Source: CALCCV01 sp964388665 (GTDB taxonomy: Bacteria > Bdellovibrionota > Bdellovibrionia > Bdellovibrionales > Bdellovibrionaceae). Taken from it: a stretch of 64,000 bases of DNA. Where the stretch lies: positions 1 through 64,000 of the forward strand of contig CAYMBJ010000010.1 of the NCBI GenBank assembly GCA_964388665.1, given 5' to 3'. The stretch's first letter is position 1. Every line of letters begins with the position of its first letter. A program made the position numbers and the translations under genes. The notes beneath the pieces are model-generated. The model was not told the origin of the DNA and searched no databases. It worked only from the letters and a program-made list of their open reading frames with translations. Below, piece after piece: positions 17,798 to 26,625 of this stretch.

Positions 17798-18337
17798 CTA
17801 GGCTGAACCGGCCCATAGCCCCAAGGATTTGCCAACAGTGCGCCAACAAATAAGATAGTAATTGAATGCCGCGAGTAAAAAGCAAAAACCCCAAAGCGCT
17901 CGATGATTGACCGCCAAGAGCTCCTGGCCAATTGTCTGAATCTCCAAAACACCGCTCAGAATTAATAGATGAATCAAAAAGATGGCAGCGATCATGCAAA
18001 AATCGATGGCCAAAGCAATGAGCGTGTACGCCACCTTAGCAAGTCGCTTTCCCGCGCGCGATCCGCCACGAAAGCCGGCATGGGGCGCCTCAGTTGCACT
18101 TCCGGAAATCCAGTCTAAAGAACTACGAGGAAACAAAGACGAAATTGGGTCTCGATCGTAATCGTCCACAATATCACCGTCAACATCACCATCAATATTC
18201 GACTCGATATTCGAGTCAATTTCAGAGGGAGAATGATCGCCGTCCATGGGGTAGAGATCACCATGGGTTGCAAAGGAACTCTTGATAAGACGTGAAGGGG
18301 GGAAACTTTTTTTGGGTGTGTTCACATCTTTAATCAT
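17798..18337 (-). CDS. RDD-like membrane protein, short
   Basis: 179 residues. The N-terminal 90 are polar and acidic with an Asp-rich run (SNIESNIDGDVDGDIVDDYD); the rest has two or three membrane segments with the RDD-like features ALAIDFCMI and WRTVGKSLGLW. RDD proteins normally continue well beyond the G-[RK]-[TS]-x-G-K motif, so this one is unusually short at the C-terminus and may lack the last helix. Function of RDD proteins is poorly known (some take part in ion transport). Convergent with the gene at 16903. Confidence 0.6.
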   Translation of the reverse strand: MIKDVNTPKKSFPPSRLIKSSFATHGDLYPMDGDHSPSEIDSNIESNIDGDVDGDIVDDYDRDPISSLFPRSSLDWISGSATEAPHAGFRGGSRAGKRLAKVAYTLIALAIDFCMIAAIFLIHLLILSGVLEIQTIGQELLAVNHRALWGFCFLLAAFNYYLICWRTVGKSLGLWAGSA

Positions 18338-18416
18338 ACACTGAGTATCGTCAAACTCACAAATTTGTTAAATTGCAATTCTATGCTTTGATCCAGTCCA
18401 AAATGAAAAATGAATC

Positions 18417-18992
18417 ATGGGATTGGGGCTTGACGGCATATTGCCACCAGGCCTTAATAGACTTATGGCCACGCCTCGCTATGCTCTTAATAAAACCAAA
18501 TACCTGCTTCCTCCAGAGGTGGACCGCCTTACGTCCATTATCAAGTCCTACTTGAACGGTGAGCCTCGAGATGTACTGATGTTATGGTTAGCTCTAAAGT
18601 CGGGAGCGCGAGCCACCGAGCTCCTGAATATCAAAAAAGTGGATTTGAATGAATACGACCAATCTGTCTTTGTCAGAGGCATCAAAGGCAGCAATGACAG
18701 AGAGGTCCCGCTGCCTCAGGAGCTCTTTAATGGGTTAAAGCGCTACGCTGCCTCGATAGAGGGAGAGCGCCTCTTTGGTATCTCTTATGAGCGCCTTCAT
18801 CAGATCTGGCATCTGTACCGCCCGGTGCCCAAAAAGTTTCATTCGCTGAGACACACCTTTGCAATCCATATTTACCAAAAAACCAAAGACCTGCGCCTTG
18901 TGCAAACCGCCCTCGGCCACCGCAACATCATGAACACAATGATTTATGCGGACTATGTCTACACTCAAGAAGAGATGCGCAAAATCTTATAG
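18417..18992 (+). CDS. Tyrosine recombinase, catalytic domain only
   Basis: 191 residues with the tyrosine-recombinase/phage-integrase catalytic set: Arg in KSGARATELLNI, HSLRHTF (HxxR), LGHRN (His) and the nucleophile in MIYADYVYT. The length covers only the C-terminal catalytic domain; the N-terminal SAM-like core-binding domain of XerC/XerD or phage integrases is absent, and the first 20 residues do not supply it. No good ribosome binding site precedes the start. It could be a decayed integrase, or a stand-alone small recombinase of the type known from some integrative elements and fimbrial switches. Confidence 0.8.
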   Translation: MGLGLDGILPPGLNRLMATPRYALNKTKYLLPPEVDRLTSIIKSYLNGEPRDVLMLWLALKSGARATELLNIKKVDLNEYDQSVFVRGIKGSNDREVPLPQELFNGLKRYAASIEGERLFGISYERLHQIWHLYRPVPKKFHSLRHTFAIHIYQKTKDLRLVQTALGHRNIMNTMIYADYVYTQEEMRKIL

Positions 18993-19209
18993 CCCAGCTA
19001 TCCTGCAATCGGGACCTAGTTTCCGATTGGCCTGAGTGGCTCGGATGATCCAAATGAGACAATGAGAAAACCCGCGGAAAAATTATGACCCAAAAAATGG
19101 GCTCGCTATTTTTTGCAATCCCGATGGATGCAGCGCATCTTTTTCAGACACCCCTTTGTTAATCCACCTTCTTAAACTTTTAGCTTAATATTTTTAGATA
19201 CTTAGCTAT

Positions 19210-19231
19210 ACAGCTTATAACTATAAGCTGT
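19210..19231. promoter_or_regulatory. Perfect palindrome, candidate operator
   Basis: Arms ACAGCTTATA and TATAAGCTGT are exact reverse complements separated by AC. Its size and symmetry fit the binding site of a dimeric regulator. Located about 220 bases before the HTH gene at 19453 and about 220 bases after the recombinase. Confidence 0.5.
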
Positions 19232-19329
19232 AGTCTACCTTGAGAATGCCCATAGAAACACCTTCGCCAATTAAAAACCAACGTAAAATCAAATAGTTAC
19301 AGTATAGTTGACGTGGTAAAATGCCTAAA

Positions 19330-19383
19330 ATTGTATTTCACAATACTAAATATTGTATTTTACTTATCTTAATTGTATTTCAC
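19330..19383. promoter_or_regulatory. Three phased ATTGTATTT[CT]AC repeats
   Basis: ATTGTATTTCAC at 19330-19341, ATTGTATTTTAC at 19352-19363 and ATTGTATTTCAC at 19372-19383. Starts are 22 and 20 bases apart, close to two helical turns, so bound proteins would sit on one DNA face. The repeats end 70 bases before the HTH gene, which suggests autoregulation (inference). Confidence 0.5.
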
Positions 19384-19452
19384 ATCAAAATAACGTAGAT
19401 TTTCGGAGATAGGTAAGTGCATGGCCACATTTTTAGTTGAGAACGGAAATTT

Positions 19453-20022
19453 ATGGAACCAAATGAAACTTCTAGCGAAAAGACCGAGGCCCAGTCCCGA
19501 ATAAAGACAAAATTGCGCCACCGCTATGAGGCAGAAGCTCAAGAAATACTTAAAAAAATCGGCACCTTAGAGGAGGTGAGGGGCAAGCTCAGACTCAACC
19601 AAAGGGCAATGGCCGCAAGCCTATTGGTGGACCCATCGGCGTGGACTCGATGGACGACTGGAATCACATCACCCCCGCCACATGTGGTCCGCACTCTTGA
19701 GCTGATGCTGATGTCTTTAGATATGCACCCAGATTTGGACACCGAAGGCCTTTTGCGCAAATCGGAAGCCCACGCAAAAACAGTCCGTGAGGTTGAAAAG
19801 CTAGACGATCGCCTCCAGAAGCTGGAGTCCAACCCACAAGTGGCAGCCTTGAGAGCAAAAACCAGTCATCTGGAGAGCCGCCTGCATCACCAAATTGAGG
19901 ATCTGAAAACCGAAATCAGTGAGCTAAATGCAAGCAATCGCGCGCGCAGCCGCCGCTATGCCATTGGTCTTGGTGTTCTTTTTGTGATGAATTTGGTTTG
20001 GATTGTTATCTATCTGTTGTAA
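19453..20022 (+). CDS. Membrane-anchored protein with HTH-like and coiled-coil segments
   Basis: 189 residues in three parts. Residues 38-90 (LEEVRGKLRLNQRAMAASLL, then VDPSAWTRWTTGITSPPPHV) look like an XRE/Cro-type helix-turn-helix. Residues 105-165 are a strongly heptad-like coiled coil (VREVEKLDDRLQKLESNPQV and onward). Residues 169-189 are a C-terminal transmembrane helix (YAIGLGVLFVMNLVWIVIYL). A DNA-binding domain tethered to the inner membrane by a coiled coil is unusual. The ribosome binding site is weak (CGGA). Operator-like repeats lie upstream. Function unknown. Confidence 0.72.
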   Translation: MEPNETSSEKTEAQSRIKTKLRHRYEAEAQEILKKIGTLEEVRGKLRLNQRAMAASLLVDPSAWTRWTTGITSPPPHVVRTLELMLMSLDMHPDLDTEGLLRKSEAHAKTVREVEKLDDRLQKLESNPQVAALRAKTSHLESRLHHQIEDLKTEISELNASNRARSRRYAIGLGVLFVMNLVWIVIYLL

Positions 20023-20112
20023 CCGAATTTCAGTTTGCGAAAATGTTCATCCGCTTTTAATATGACCCGAAATTGATCGAAGACTATTATTGGTAAAAAC
20101 TGAGGAGCCTTT

Positions 20113-21312
20113 TTGCGCTGGTCCCAATCGCCGTGGTCAAAGAGTATTTGGCTGATCTGCTTAGCTTTTTTTCTGTTACCACAGCCTGCGGCTCTTGCTC
20201 TGTTTTCATCCTTTGCACGGCAGCGCCTGTCCGACCCGACCAGTGGCGAGGCGATGCCCGCACGAAAATACCTAGATGAGCTCGAAGGGCTATCGGACCG
20301 CTTCAAGAGCAGACATGAAAATAACTGGAACACCGTCACGGGTTTGCCACTCGCCTTTTTTACACCAGAAACGAGTCTGGGCGTGGGCTATCTGGCTCTG
20401 TACAAGTTCGATCCCAATCAAAAGAAGAAGGTGAGCACGGTTTTGGGCACAGCCTCATACACCGTCAAAAACCAATCGCTTTTTACCCTCACACCAAAAA
20501 TGTACTACAACGGCGGCAAGTACGAGCTGCATGGCAACTTGGCTATTTCAAATTACCCCAATCGTTTTTACGGACCCTCCAATCAGCAACTGGAGCCGTT
20601 TGAAACTTACCGCGAGCAGAATATCCAATCATATGCTCTGGTCGGTTATGAGTTTATGCAAGACATCTTCATTCGCACGGCCATTCACCGCGAAAATCGC
20701 AAGTTGTTTGAATTTGAAGACAGCCCCACTCTAGCGAAAATCGTCGAAGAACAAGGGAAGACGATTGATATCGCGGCCTACCATGTGAGCCTTGAATGGG
20801 ACCAGCGCGACTTTCCGCAAGCTCCGCTGGAAGGGAGGCTGTTTCGCCTGTTGGTTTACGATGCCTACCCTCGGGGGCTTGAGCGATTTCAGCGCATCGA
20901 TTTGGATCTTCGCTACTATACGAGTCAAATTGACGGAGTCACCATTGCCACACAATTTCAAATGTCGGACCTGCGCAGCAAAGGCGAGGTGCCTTTTCTC
21001 TATAAAAACACGCTCGGCGGTGGCTTTCGTCTGCGCGGCTATTATGTTTCAGAATACATGGATCTTTCAATGGGCCTGGCTCAGGTGGAGATTCGCACTC
21101 CCATCGCCCAGCGGTGGGAGATATCGTCTTTTATTGGAGTGGGCAAAGCCGCGTCCTCACTGGATGCTTTAAATTCTGCACGTGACATTTGGGTCGGAGG
21201 CGGCGGCGTGCACTTTCTCTTTGATGAACAATCTCGCACCAAATTGCGTTTGGAGCTAGGCTTTGCTGAGACCATTCCGAGTCTCTACTTTTTGGTTGGT
21301 GAAGGATTTTAA
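20113..21312 (+). CDS. Omp85/BamA-like outer-membrane barrel without POTRA domains
   Basis: 399 residues starting with TTG behind GAGGAG. A signal peptide (SIWLICLAFFLLPQPAALAL) precedes about 50 residues of linker and then a barrel of some 330 residues. GGGFRLRGYY has the [VIL]RGY/F motif of loop 6 in the Omp85 (bacterial surface antigen) family, and the protein ends in Phe (LVGEGF). There is no room for POTRA domains, so it belongs with the POTRA-less surface-antigen barrels rather than BamA or TamA. Substrate and partner unknown. Confidence 0.8.
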   Translation: MRWSQSPWSKSIWLICLAFFLLPQPAALALFSSFARQRLSDPTSGEAMPARKYLDELEGLSDRFKSRHENNWNTVTGLPLAFFTPETSLGVGYLALYKFDPNQKKKVSTVLGTASYTVKNQSLFTLTPKMYYNGGKYELHGNLAISNYPNRFYGPSNQQLEPFETYREQNIQSYALVGYEFMQDIFIRTAIHRENRKLFEFEDSPTLAKIVEEQGKTIDIAAYHVSLEWDQRDFPQAPLEGRLFRLLVYDAYPRGLERFQRIDLDLRYYTSQIDGVTIATQFQMSDLRSKGEVPFLYKNTLGGGFRLRGYYVSEYMDLSMGLAQVEIRTPIAQRWEISSFIGVGKAASSLDALNSARDIWVGGGGVHFLFDEQSRTKLRLELGFAETIPSLYFLVGEGF

Positions 21313-21535
21313 CAAGAGACTTTTGCTTAAATCGCGCCCAATTCTAGTTTATATCGAACACAAGCAAGACTGAAGCCGAATTTGCAAAAAATAGAGTCTT
21401 TACGGCAGCGTCGCATAAGAACTAGTATTTTTACTCGTTTCTGCCAATCATCGGTAACGTATCGGCCTATAATTTCTGGCAATGATATCTGGTAACGATA
21501 TCTGGAATAATATTAACCAAACAGGGGAGATTCCT

Positions 21536-22657
21536 TTGAGCACAATTTCACTCATTGAAAAGCACGGCGGTCACGAGCAAGTTCTTTATTGTCATGATTC
21601 CAGCGTCGGCCTCAAGGCCATCATTGCCATTCACAACACAGCACTTGGCCCGGCGCTGGGCGGCACCCGAATGTGGAATTACAAGAGCGAAGAGGAAGCT
21701 CTGATTGATGTTTTGCGACTCTCGCGCGGCATGACTTACAAAGCTTCAGCCGCTGGATTGAATTTGGGGGGCGGCAAAGCCGTGATTATTGGTGATCCCA
21801 ACACACAAAAATCGGAAGGAATGTTTCGCGCCTTTGGCCAATTTGTAAACTCCTTAAACGGTAAGTACATCACCGCCGAAGACGTTGGCACCGGAGTTTC
21901 AGATATGGAGTGCGTCTTCATGGAAACGCCTTGGGTGACCGGGATTCCTAAGGATTTTGGCGGTTCGGGCGACCCTTCGCCGTACACTGCCCACGGAGTG
22001 CTTATGGGGATCAAGGCCGCCGCCAGCGAAAAGCTGGGCACAGATAGCCTGCGAGGAATGAAGGTGGCCGTTCAGGGCCTCGGAAATGTTGGCTCAAATT
22101 TGGTTCAGTATCTCGTCGGCGATGGTGCTTTTGTTTTCATTGCGGATTTGGACCAGAAGAAAGTCAAAGCCATGGAAGAGAAGCACCCTTCCCAGGTCAA
22201 AGCTATGAACCCGGACGAGATCATTTTTGCAGATTGTGACATTCTTGCCCCTTGTGCCATGGGTGCGGTAATCAATGACCAATCCATTCAAAAGCTCAAG
22301 TGCAAAGTGGTCGCTGGCGGCGCCAACAATCAGCTTGCAGAGCCTAAGCACGGCGACCAATTGCGAGAGCGCGGCATCCTGTATGCTCCAGACTATGTGG
22401 TGAATGCCGGTGGTCTTATGAATGTTTTTGTAGAGCTCGAAGGCTATTCCAGCGAACGGGCTTTTGAAAAGACTCGCAAGGTCTATGAAAATGTCACAAA
22501 GGTCTTTGAAATTGCGAAGCGTGATAACATTTCGACGCATCTGGCAGCTGATCGCTTAGCAGAAGAGCGAATTCAGATTATAGGAAAACTCAAGCAAAGA
22601 CACCCTGGTCTATCCAGTCGTGCCTTTACAACCTTGCGCGAGGTCTATAACCGCTAA
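21536..22657 (+). CDS. Leucine/valine-type amino acid dehydrogenase
   Basis: NAD-dependent oxidative deamination of branched-chain amino acids to 2-oxo acids (Glu/Leu/Phe/Val dehydrogenase family). The glycine-rich substrate loop LGPALGGTRMW, the catalytic Lys of LNLGGGKAVI, TAEDVGTGVSDM and the dinucleotide-binding VQGLGNVGSNL are present. About 373 residues from TTG 21536, chosen for AGGGGAGA six bases before it; this matches leucine dehydrogenases (about 364). An ATG 18 codons upstream lacks a ribosome binding site. Could act on Leu, Val or Ile; substrate cannot be fixed from sequence. It could feed branched-chain acyl-CoA catabolism with the IcmF operon elsewhere in the window. Confidence 0.9.
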   Translation: MSTISLIEKHGGHEQVLYCHDSSVGLKAIIAIHNTALGPALGGTRMWNYKSEEEALIDVLRLSRGMTYKASAAGLNLGGGKAVIIGDPNTQKSEGMFRAFGQFVNSLNGKYITAEDVGTGVSDMECVFMETPWVTGIPKDFGGSGDPSPYTAHGVLMGIKAAASEKLGTDSLRGMKVAVQGLGNVGSNLVQYLVGDGAFVFIADLDQKKVKAMEEKHPSQVKAMNPDEIIFADCDILAPCAMGAVINDQSIQKLKCKVVAGGANNQLAEPKHGDQLRERGILYAPDYVVNAGGLMNVFVELEGYSSERAFEKTRKVYENVTKVFEIAKRDNISTHLAADRLAEERIQIIGKLKQRHPGLSSRAFTTLREVYNR

Positions 22658-22715
22658 AGTCTTGACCTTGTCCACGCTTTGAATCACCATTTGAGCGATT
22701 CATTTATACAAAACG

Positions 22716-23636
22716 ATGTTGAGCAATCACATAGGGGGACTTCTGGACAAGAAACAGATTGAAAAAGACGCAAAAAGCAAGGATCCATTGCGTGCTTTTT
22801 TGGAGAGAATTTGGACCTGGACAGTGGCCAATCCACAATTGGTGGTAGGTGGTGCTGTTTTGGTTCTCGGTGTTATTCTGGCAATTCCAGTCATTTCTTA
22901 TTTTCAGACTGCCAAAGAAAAGACCGCACAAGAGGCTTTCTTTATGGCCGATAAGAAATTCATGAAGCTCAAAGAAAAGTATGACACCGCTGAGCGCGAA
23001 GCCAAAAAACCAAAATCTCCTGAAGAAAAAATAGCCGAGCGCGCTGCAAAAATGGCTGAAGGAAAAGATGGTAAAAGCAGTGAAGACGCTTCAAGCGAAA
23101 ACAATCTTCCCTCCGGCGACGCTGCCAAAGATTATGCTGAGGTCATTCCCGATTTTGACAATATTATAGAGCAGCATCCGGGCACTAAGGCCGCGCAGAT
23201 GTCAGCACTGCTGGTGGCGGATCTGTTTATTCGCAATCAGAAGTGGGACGAAGCTTTGAGTCGATTGGGAAAAGTAAAAGGGATTACCAGCCCAGACTTT
23301 TTGACCGCATTTGTCTCTTACAAATATGGAAATGTTTTGGCGAGCAACGGCAGCTGTGACAAAGCCATTGCTGAGTGGGATCAGTCCTTAAAGAAAAATT
23401 TACCTGAAGTGATTGCCAATTACACCAAAGTGGCCATCGGCCTCTGTTATGAAACCAACAATGACCTCGCTCAGGCAGAGAGGTACTATTCTGAGGTGGC
23501 CAACTTGGCCCCTTCTAAGATGGAAGGGCCTGGAAGCGAAAGCAATTTCTTCTCTGATGATGCCAAAAAGGATGCGGAAAAGTACTTGCGAGCTCTAAAA
23601 ATCAAGCAGCAAAAAGGTACGAATGCGCAAAACTAA
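22716..23636 (+). CDS. YfgM-like TPR protein anchored in the inner membrane
   Basis: 306 residues: a short cytoplasmic N-terminus, one transmembrane helix at about residues 44-67 (VVGGAVLVLGVILAIPVISYF), a charged Lys/Glu/Ala-rich spacer (about 90-130) and a periplasmic region with TPR-like helix pairs (AALLVADLF-type, NDLAQAERYYSEVANLAPSK). This layout and the position directly before a BamB gene match YfgM, an ancillary SecYEG protein that passes secreted proteins to chaperones. The reading frame overlaps the BamB gene by 14 bases. The ATG lacks a clear ribosome binding site. Confidence 0.78.
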   Translation: MLSNHIGGLLDKKQIEKDAKSKDPLRAFLERIWTWTVANPQLVVGGAVLVLGVILAIPVISYFQTAKEKTAQEAFFMADKKFMKLKEKYDTAEREAKKPKSPEEKIAERAAKMAEGKDGKSSEDASSENNLPSGDAAKDYAEVIPDFDNIIEQHPGTKAAQMSALLVADLFIRNQKWDEALSRLGKVKGITSPDFLTAFVSYKYGNVLASNGSCDKAIAEWDQSLKKNLPEVIANYTKVAIGLCYETNNDLAQAERYYSEVANLAPSKMEGPGSESNFFSDDAKKDAEKYLRALKIKQQKGTNAQN

Positions 23637-24819
23637 CCTCGTGAGCATAGACTTTTTGAAATGCGTAAAGCTGATTGCCATTGGCGGAGTGGCCTGCCAG
23701 TTGATGGCTTGCTCGAGCCTTCTTAAAGAGCAAGGCGCCGACAAAGAATTTTTCATGCGCAAGGTTTTGGTGCTGGAAGGCCCCGGCCTACCACAAAACG
23801 GGTTTCGCAAAATTCAGCGCACCGAGCCTGTGGTGAGTGGCGACAGAGTGATCTATGGTCATGCCTATGCGGGAGCCTTTGCCTACAATTTGGAAACGGG
23901 CACAGAGGTTTGGAAAGTGGCAATCCCTGAGGGCGTCGAGGCTTCAGGCGCCGTGTTCAAAGACAATCTTTACTTTGGTGGCTTGGACGGCAAATTTCGT
24001 TCGGTGAATTTAAAGACGGGTGCAGTGAACTGGGAATTTTCTGCTAAATCGGAGATCGTCGCCCAACCCACTTTTGATGCGCAAAATGGTCATGTCTTTT
24101 TTATTGCCGGAAATAATATACTGTACTCACTTAACGCCGAAAATGGGAATTTGCGATGGCAGTACAATCGGCCCGAGACCACTGCATTTTCGATTCGCGG
24201 TGGTGGGCGCCCAGCTATCAATGATAAATATGTATTCGCAGGATTTTCTGATGGTAGCTTGGTATGCCTAGACATCAATAATGGCTCGGTTTTGTGGGAA
24301 AATCAAATCTCCAAAGCCAAGAAGTTTCAAGATCTGGACTCGGCTCCCATTCTGGATGGCAATTTGGTCATAACAGCTGGTTTTGAAGGGGCACTTACGG
24401 CCTTGAATCAGACCACTGGCGCGCAAACCTGGCAAATTCCGCTCGCTGGACTTTATGCAGACCCAATTGCTGATGCTGAAAAGTACTATCTGGCGAGCCC
24501 GCAAGGAGTGCTCACCGCGATTCGTAAGTCTGATGGTCAAAAAATTTGGGAATACAAGAACTTTAGGGGCGTTCCCACAAAACCGGCTTTAACTCGCGGC
24601 TACCTTCTGATCGGGGACTCAGCTGGCCCCATTCAGGCCATTGATGCTGCCAGTGGCAAAAAGATTGGCCAACTGGATCTGGGTCGAGGCATCACCTCGG
24701 CACTCGCCGTAGATCCTGAAAAGTCCATGGCCTATTTCAGTACGCCCGAAGGGCATTTTTATTCCATTGAATTTGGCTTTCGCTTTCCATATTGGATTTC
24801 GTATTTAATCAGCCCCTAG
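23623..24819 (+). CDS. bamB: BamB-like PQQ-repeat beta-propeller lipoprotein
   Basis: 398 residues: signal peptide with lipobox (ACQLMACSS, Cys about residue 30), then repeated PQQ/YfgL-type blades with the W-x-[FV] and G-[KS]-x-x-W pattern (LETGTEVWKVAIPEG, LKTGAVNWEF, AENGNLRWQYNRP, INNGSVLWENQIS, QTTGAQTWQIPLAG, KSDGQKIWEYKNF). BamB is the propeller lipoprotein of the outer-membrane protein assembly complex. The overlap with the YfgM-like gene repeats the yfgM-bamB order of gammaproteobacteria. Assignment as BamB rather than another PQQ-repeat lipoprotein rests on that context. Confidence 0.85.
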   Translation: MRKTNLVSIDFLKCVKLIAIGGVACQLMACSSLLKEQGADKEFFMRKVLVLEGPGLPQNGFRKIQRTEPVVSGDRVIYGHAYAGAFAYNLETGTEVWKVAIPEGVEASGAVFKDNLYFGGLDGKFRSVNLKTGAVNWEFSAKSEIVAQPTFDAQNGHVFFIAGNNILYSLNAENGNLRWQYNRPETTAFSIRGGGRPAINDKYVFAGFSDGSLVCLDINNGSVLWENQISKAKKFQDLDSAPILDGNLVITAGFEGALTALNQTTGAQTWQIPLAGLYADPIADAEKYYLASPQGVLTAIRKSDGQKIWEYKNFRGVPTKPALTRGYLLIGDSAGPIQAIDAASGKKIGQLDLGRGITSALAVDPEKSMAYFSTPEGHFYSIEFGFRFPYWISYLISP

Positions 24820-24867
24820 CGTTTTGTCAAAATGAGGACACGCCCTAGTAGTACAAGTGGAGGACAA

Positions 24868-25236
24868 ATGGCGCTCTTTTTTAAAACTCTCATCCTCATT
24901 GGATGCGCAGCGATCATTGGCTGTTCGACAGGTCCCTGCGCACGGAAAGATAGGTTTGCTAAACCCATGACGAGTTCAAAGTTAGAAACTGTATTCGTAT
25001 TCAAAGCTGACGGCAGCCTGCAATGCCAGCCCGATACAGGAAAATCGCCTGAGAAGATGGCGCAAGATCTTGGACCTATGAAAATTCACTCACAAAAAAG
25101 CGTTCACGACGGCAAAATGCGTGTCCAACTGTGCGGAACGCCCACGGGCCAAATCAATGTCTATGAAATCAATAGCGAAGACCTTCAAAAGGCCCAGGCC
25201 GTCGGCTTTAAGGTCTGGACCAGCACCGAGAATTGA
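24868..25236 (+). CDS. Small lipoprotein of unknown function
   Basis: 122 residues with signal peptide MALFFKTLILIGCAAIIGC; the lipobox AIIGC puts the lipid on Cys19. GGAGGACAA directly precedes ATG 24868, so the longer reading from 24832 is rejected. The mature domain is small, with four further Cys (including TGPCARKDR and LQCQPDTGK), suggesting disulfides in the periplasm. No family recognised. It lies 48 bases after bamB and may share its transcript. Confidence 0.78.
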   Translation: MALFFKTLILIGCAAIIGCSTGPCARKDRFAKPMTSSKLETVFVFKADGSLQCQPDTGKSPEKMAQDLGPMKIHSQKSVHDGKMRVQLCGTPTGQINVYEINSEDLQKAQAVGFKVWTSTEN

Positions 25237-25287
25237 CCTGACGCTCAAAGTTTCTCGTCGCTGCTATTGCAACCATGAATACTGTTG

Positions 25288-25629
25288 CTATTCGAGAGTC
25301 AATTCCTCATCATCAAGTGTGAGCTCAGCATTCGTGTTCTTGGACGAGCAGCTCACTAGTATTTCAGTCGTCGAATCAGCATAGATGGATCCTGTTTTCA
25401 TGTCGACACTGCCGCCAACTTTGTTCCCAGAGTTCACTAGCTTGTATCCCGTGGGGCAAATTTCATTCGCTTTATTATAACAGCTTCGTGCCTCAGAGCA
25501 GCCCACGAGAAAGGCCCTTTCGCGATTGGGCCCCATAACCACGTCAACAGTCGTGCATGCCACCATATTGAGAAGAGATAGACCCAACAACGCTACAGGC
25601 AATAAAAAAGACCTAATGACCTTACTCAA
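25288..25629 (-). CDS. Small lipoprotein of unknown function
   Basis: 113 residues starting with TTG behind AAGGAGGCACC. The signal peptide ends in lipobox NMVAC (Cys25). The mature part has Cys in VGCSEARSCYNKANEICPTG and VSCSS, so two disulfides are possible, and a very acidic tail (LTLDDEELTLE). Convergent with the lipoprotein at 24868. No family recognised. Confidence 0.75.
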   Translation of the reverse strand: MSKVIRSFLLPVALLGLSLLNMVACTTVDVVMGPNRERAFLVGCSEARSCYNKANEICPTGYKLVNSGNKVGGSVDMKTGSIYADSTTEILVSCSSKNTNAELTLDDEELTLE

Positions 25630-25763
25630 GGTGCCTCCTTAAAAATAAGACCACTAGCACAGAAATCAGCATTGCAAAAGCGCTTAAATGGCGCCTTTCA
25701 ATGTATCTGACTCTTTAAATTTAACAATTCGCTCCTGACTTGTCTGATTTTTTACTGTGATTT

Positions 25764-26285
25764 TTACTGAGTCATCCTCGAAAAGCTACAAGTGCTAAAT
25801 CTACCTTCATTGGCAAAAACCAGTTCTATTTGGCTTGATGAGATTTCTTTGAGCGTGACATCAAGGTAAGGAGTACCACACTGTTTAAAAATCAGCCCTT
25901 CACATGAGGCTTCCCGAAATCGAACAGTTTTTGCTTTGGCCGAAAAATCTGCTCTCTGTCCATTATAGGTTCCGAAATCATCATTTCTATAGTGCCATTT
26001 TCCATCCGCATTGCCAAAACGGATCCACCACGGATATTGAACTTGCGCTTTCTCGATAACCGCAACTCCGGGATGAAGTTTTCCCGAGGAGTCTTTCAGA
26101 GTCTGAACAGTAACCTCCTGAGGCAGTTTGCAATCTTGACCACCGCTCAAAGAATATTCTCCCGCCAGACGATTTGAAAACTTTTGATATTCAGAATCAC
26201 CGCCGGATGCACGATCCGAAGAAAAAGCGACCAAAGGCATAAGACTCATAAGCATTCCGCAAAGCAATTTCTTGGTAATTTTCAT
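25764..26285 (-). CDS. Secreted protein of unknown function
   Basis: 173 residues with signal peptide MKITKKLLCGMLMSLMPLVAFS and AGGAGAGTGAT before the ATG. The mature domain looks like a small beta-barrel or lipocalin-like fold (short strands with WWIRFGNADGKWHYRNDDFG), with Cys pairs (QDCKLPQ, EASCEGLIFKQCG, FSTCSF). No family recognised. Divergent from the gene at 26626 across a 340-base spacer. Confidence 0.72.
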   Translation of the reverse strand: MKITKKLLCGMLMSLMPLVAFSSDRASGGDSEYQKFSNRLAGEYSLSGGQDCKLPQEVTVQTLKDSSGKLHPGVAVIEKAQVQYPWWIRFGNADGKWHYRNDDFGTYNGQRADFSAKAKTVRFREASCEGLIFKQCGTPYLDVTLKEISSSQIELVFANEGRFSTCSFSRMTQ

Positions 26286-26625
26286 ATCACTCTCCTATTG
26301 TTGTGGTGAATTTTAGAAAATTTTTCCAATTCTGCCAAGCGTCTAAATTCTATACAGAAAGTCTTTCACATCTCACCTTAGCCGTGCATTTGCTGAGCAG
26401 GAAATAATGTAAGATTGTCCAGGAATGCCTGTCTCCACCAATAAATCACACCCCCATAAGTAACATAATATAACTTATCAGAACCAAATCTGATCCTTTT
26501 CTGATCCTTTTAAGTCCTTAAACTCATTGATACGTGGCTATGCCCTATCTAACTTTGGTCCTAAAGATGCCTGCAATTGGCAATGTTTGCTACTTTTGCG
26601 GCAGCAATCCCTCAATAATGATGGA
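26286..26625. other. Divergent promoter region with an 11-bp tandem repeat
   Basis: Spacer between two divergent secreted-protein genes. TCTGATCCTTT occurs twice back to back at 26489-26510. AT-rich stretches around 26460-26480 could hold promoter elements, but I could not fix a confident -35/-10 pair. Confidence 0.4.
26489..26510. repeat. 11-bp perfect tandem repeat (two copies)
   Basis: TCTGATCCTTT at 26489-26499 and again at 26500-26510, about 115 bases before the start at 26626. One helical turn apart; could be an operator or chance. Confidence 0.5.

Larger units (their letters stand above)
18993..19452. other. AT-rich regulatory spacer before the membrane-anchored HTH gene
   Basis: 460 bases without a clear gene, much more AT-rich than its surroundings from 19140 onward. 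It holds a perfect 22-bp palindrome (19210-19231) and three phased direct repeats (19330-19383), listed separately. A 27-codon overlapping frame from ATG 19421, with GGAG upstream, runs into the next gene in another frame and could be a leader peptide. Confidence 0.5.

Noticed and set aside
21482..21535. Earlier ATG start for the leucine-type dehydrogenase
   Set aside because: The stretch repeats GATATCTGG words and has no ribosome binding site; TTG 21536 has AGGGGAGA and gives the usual length.
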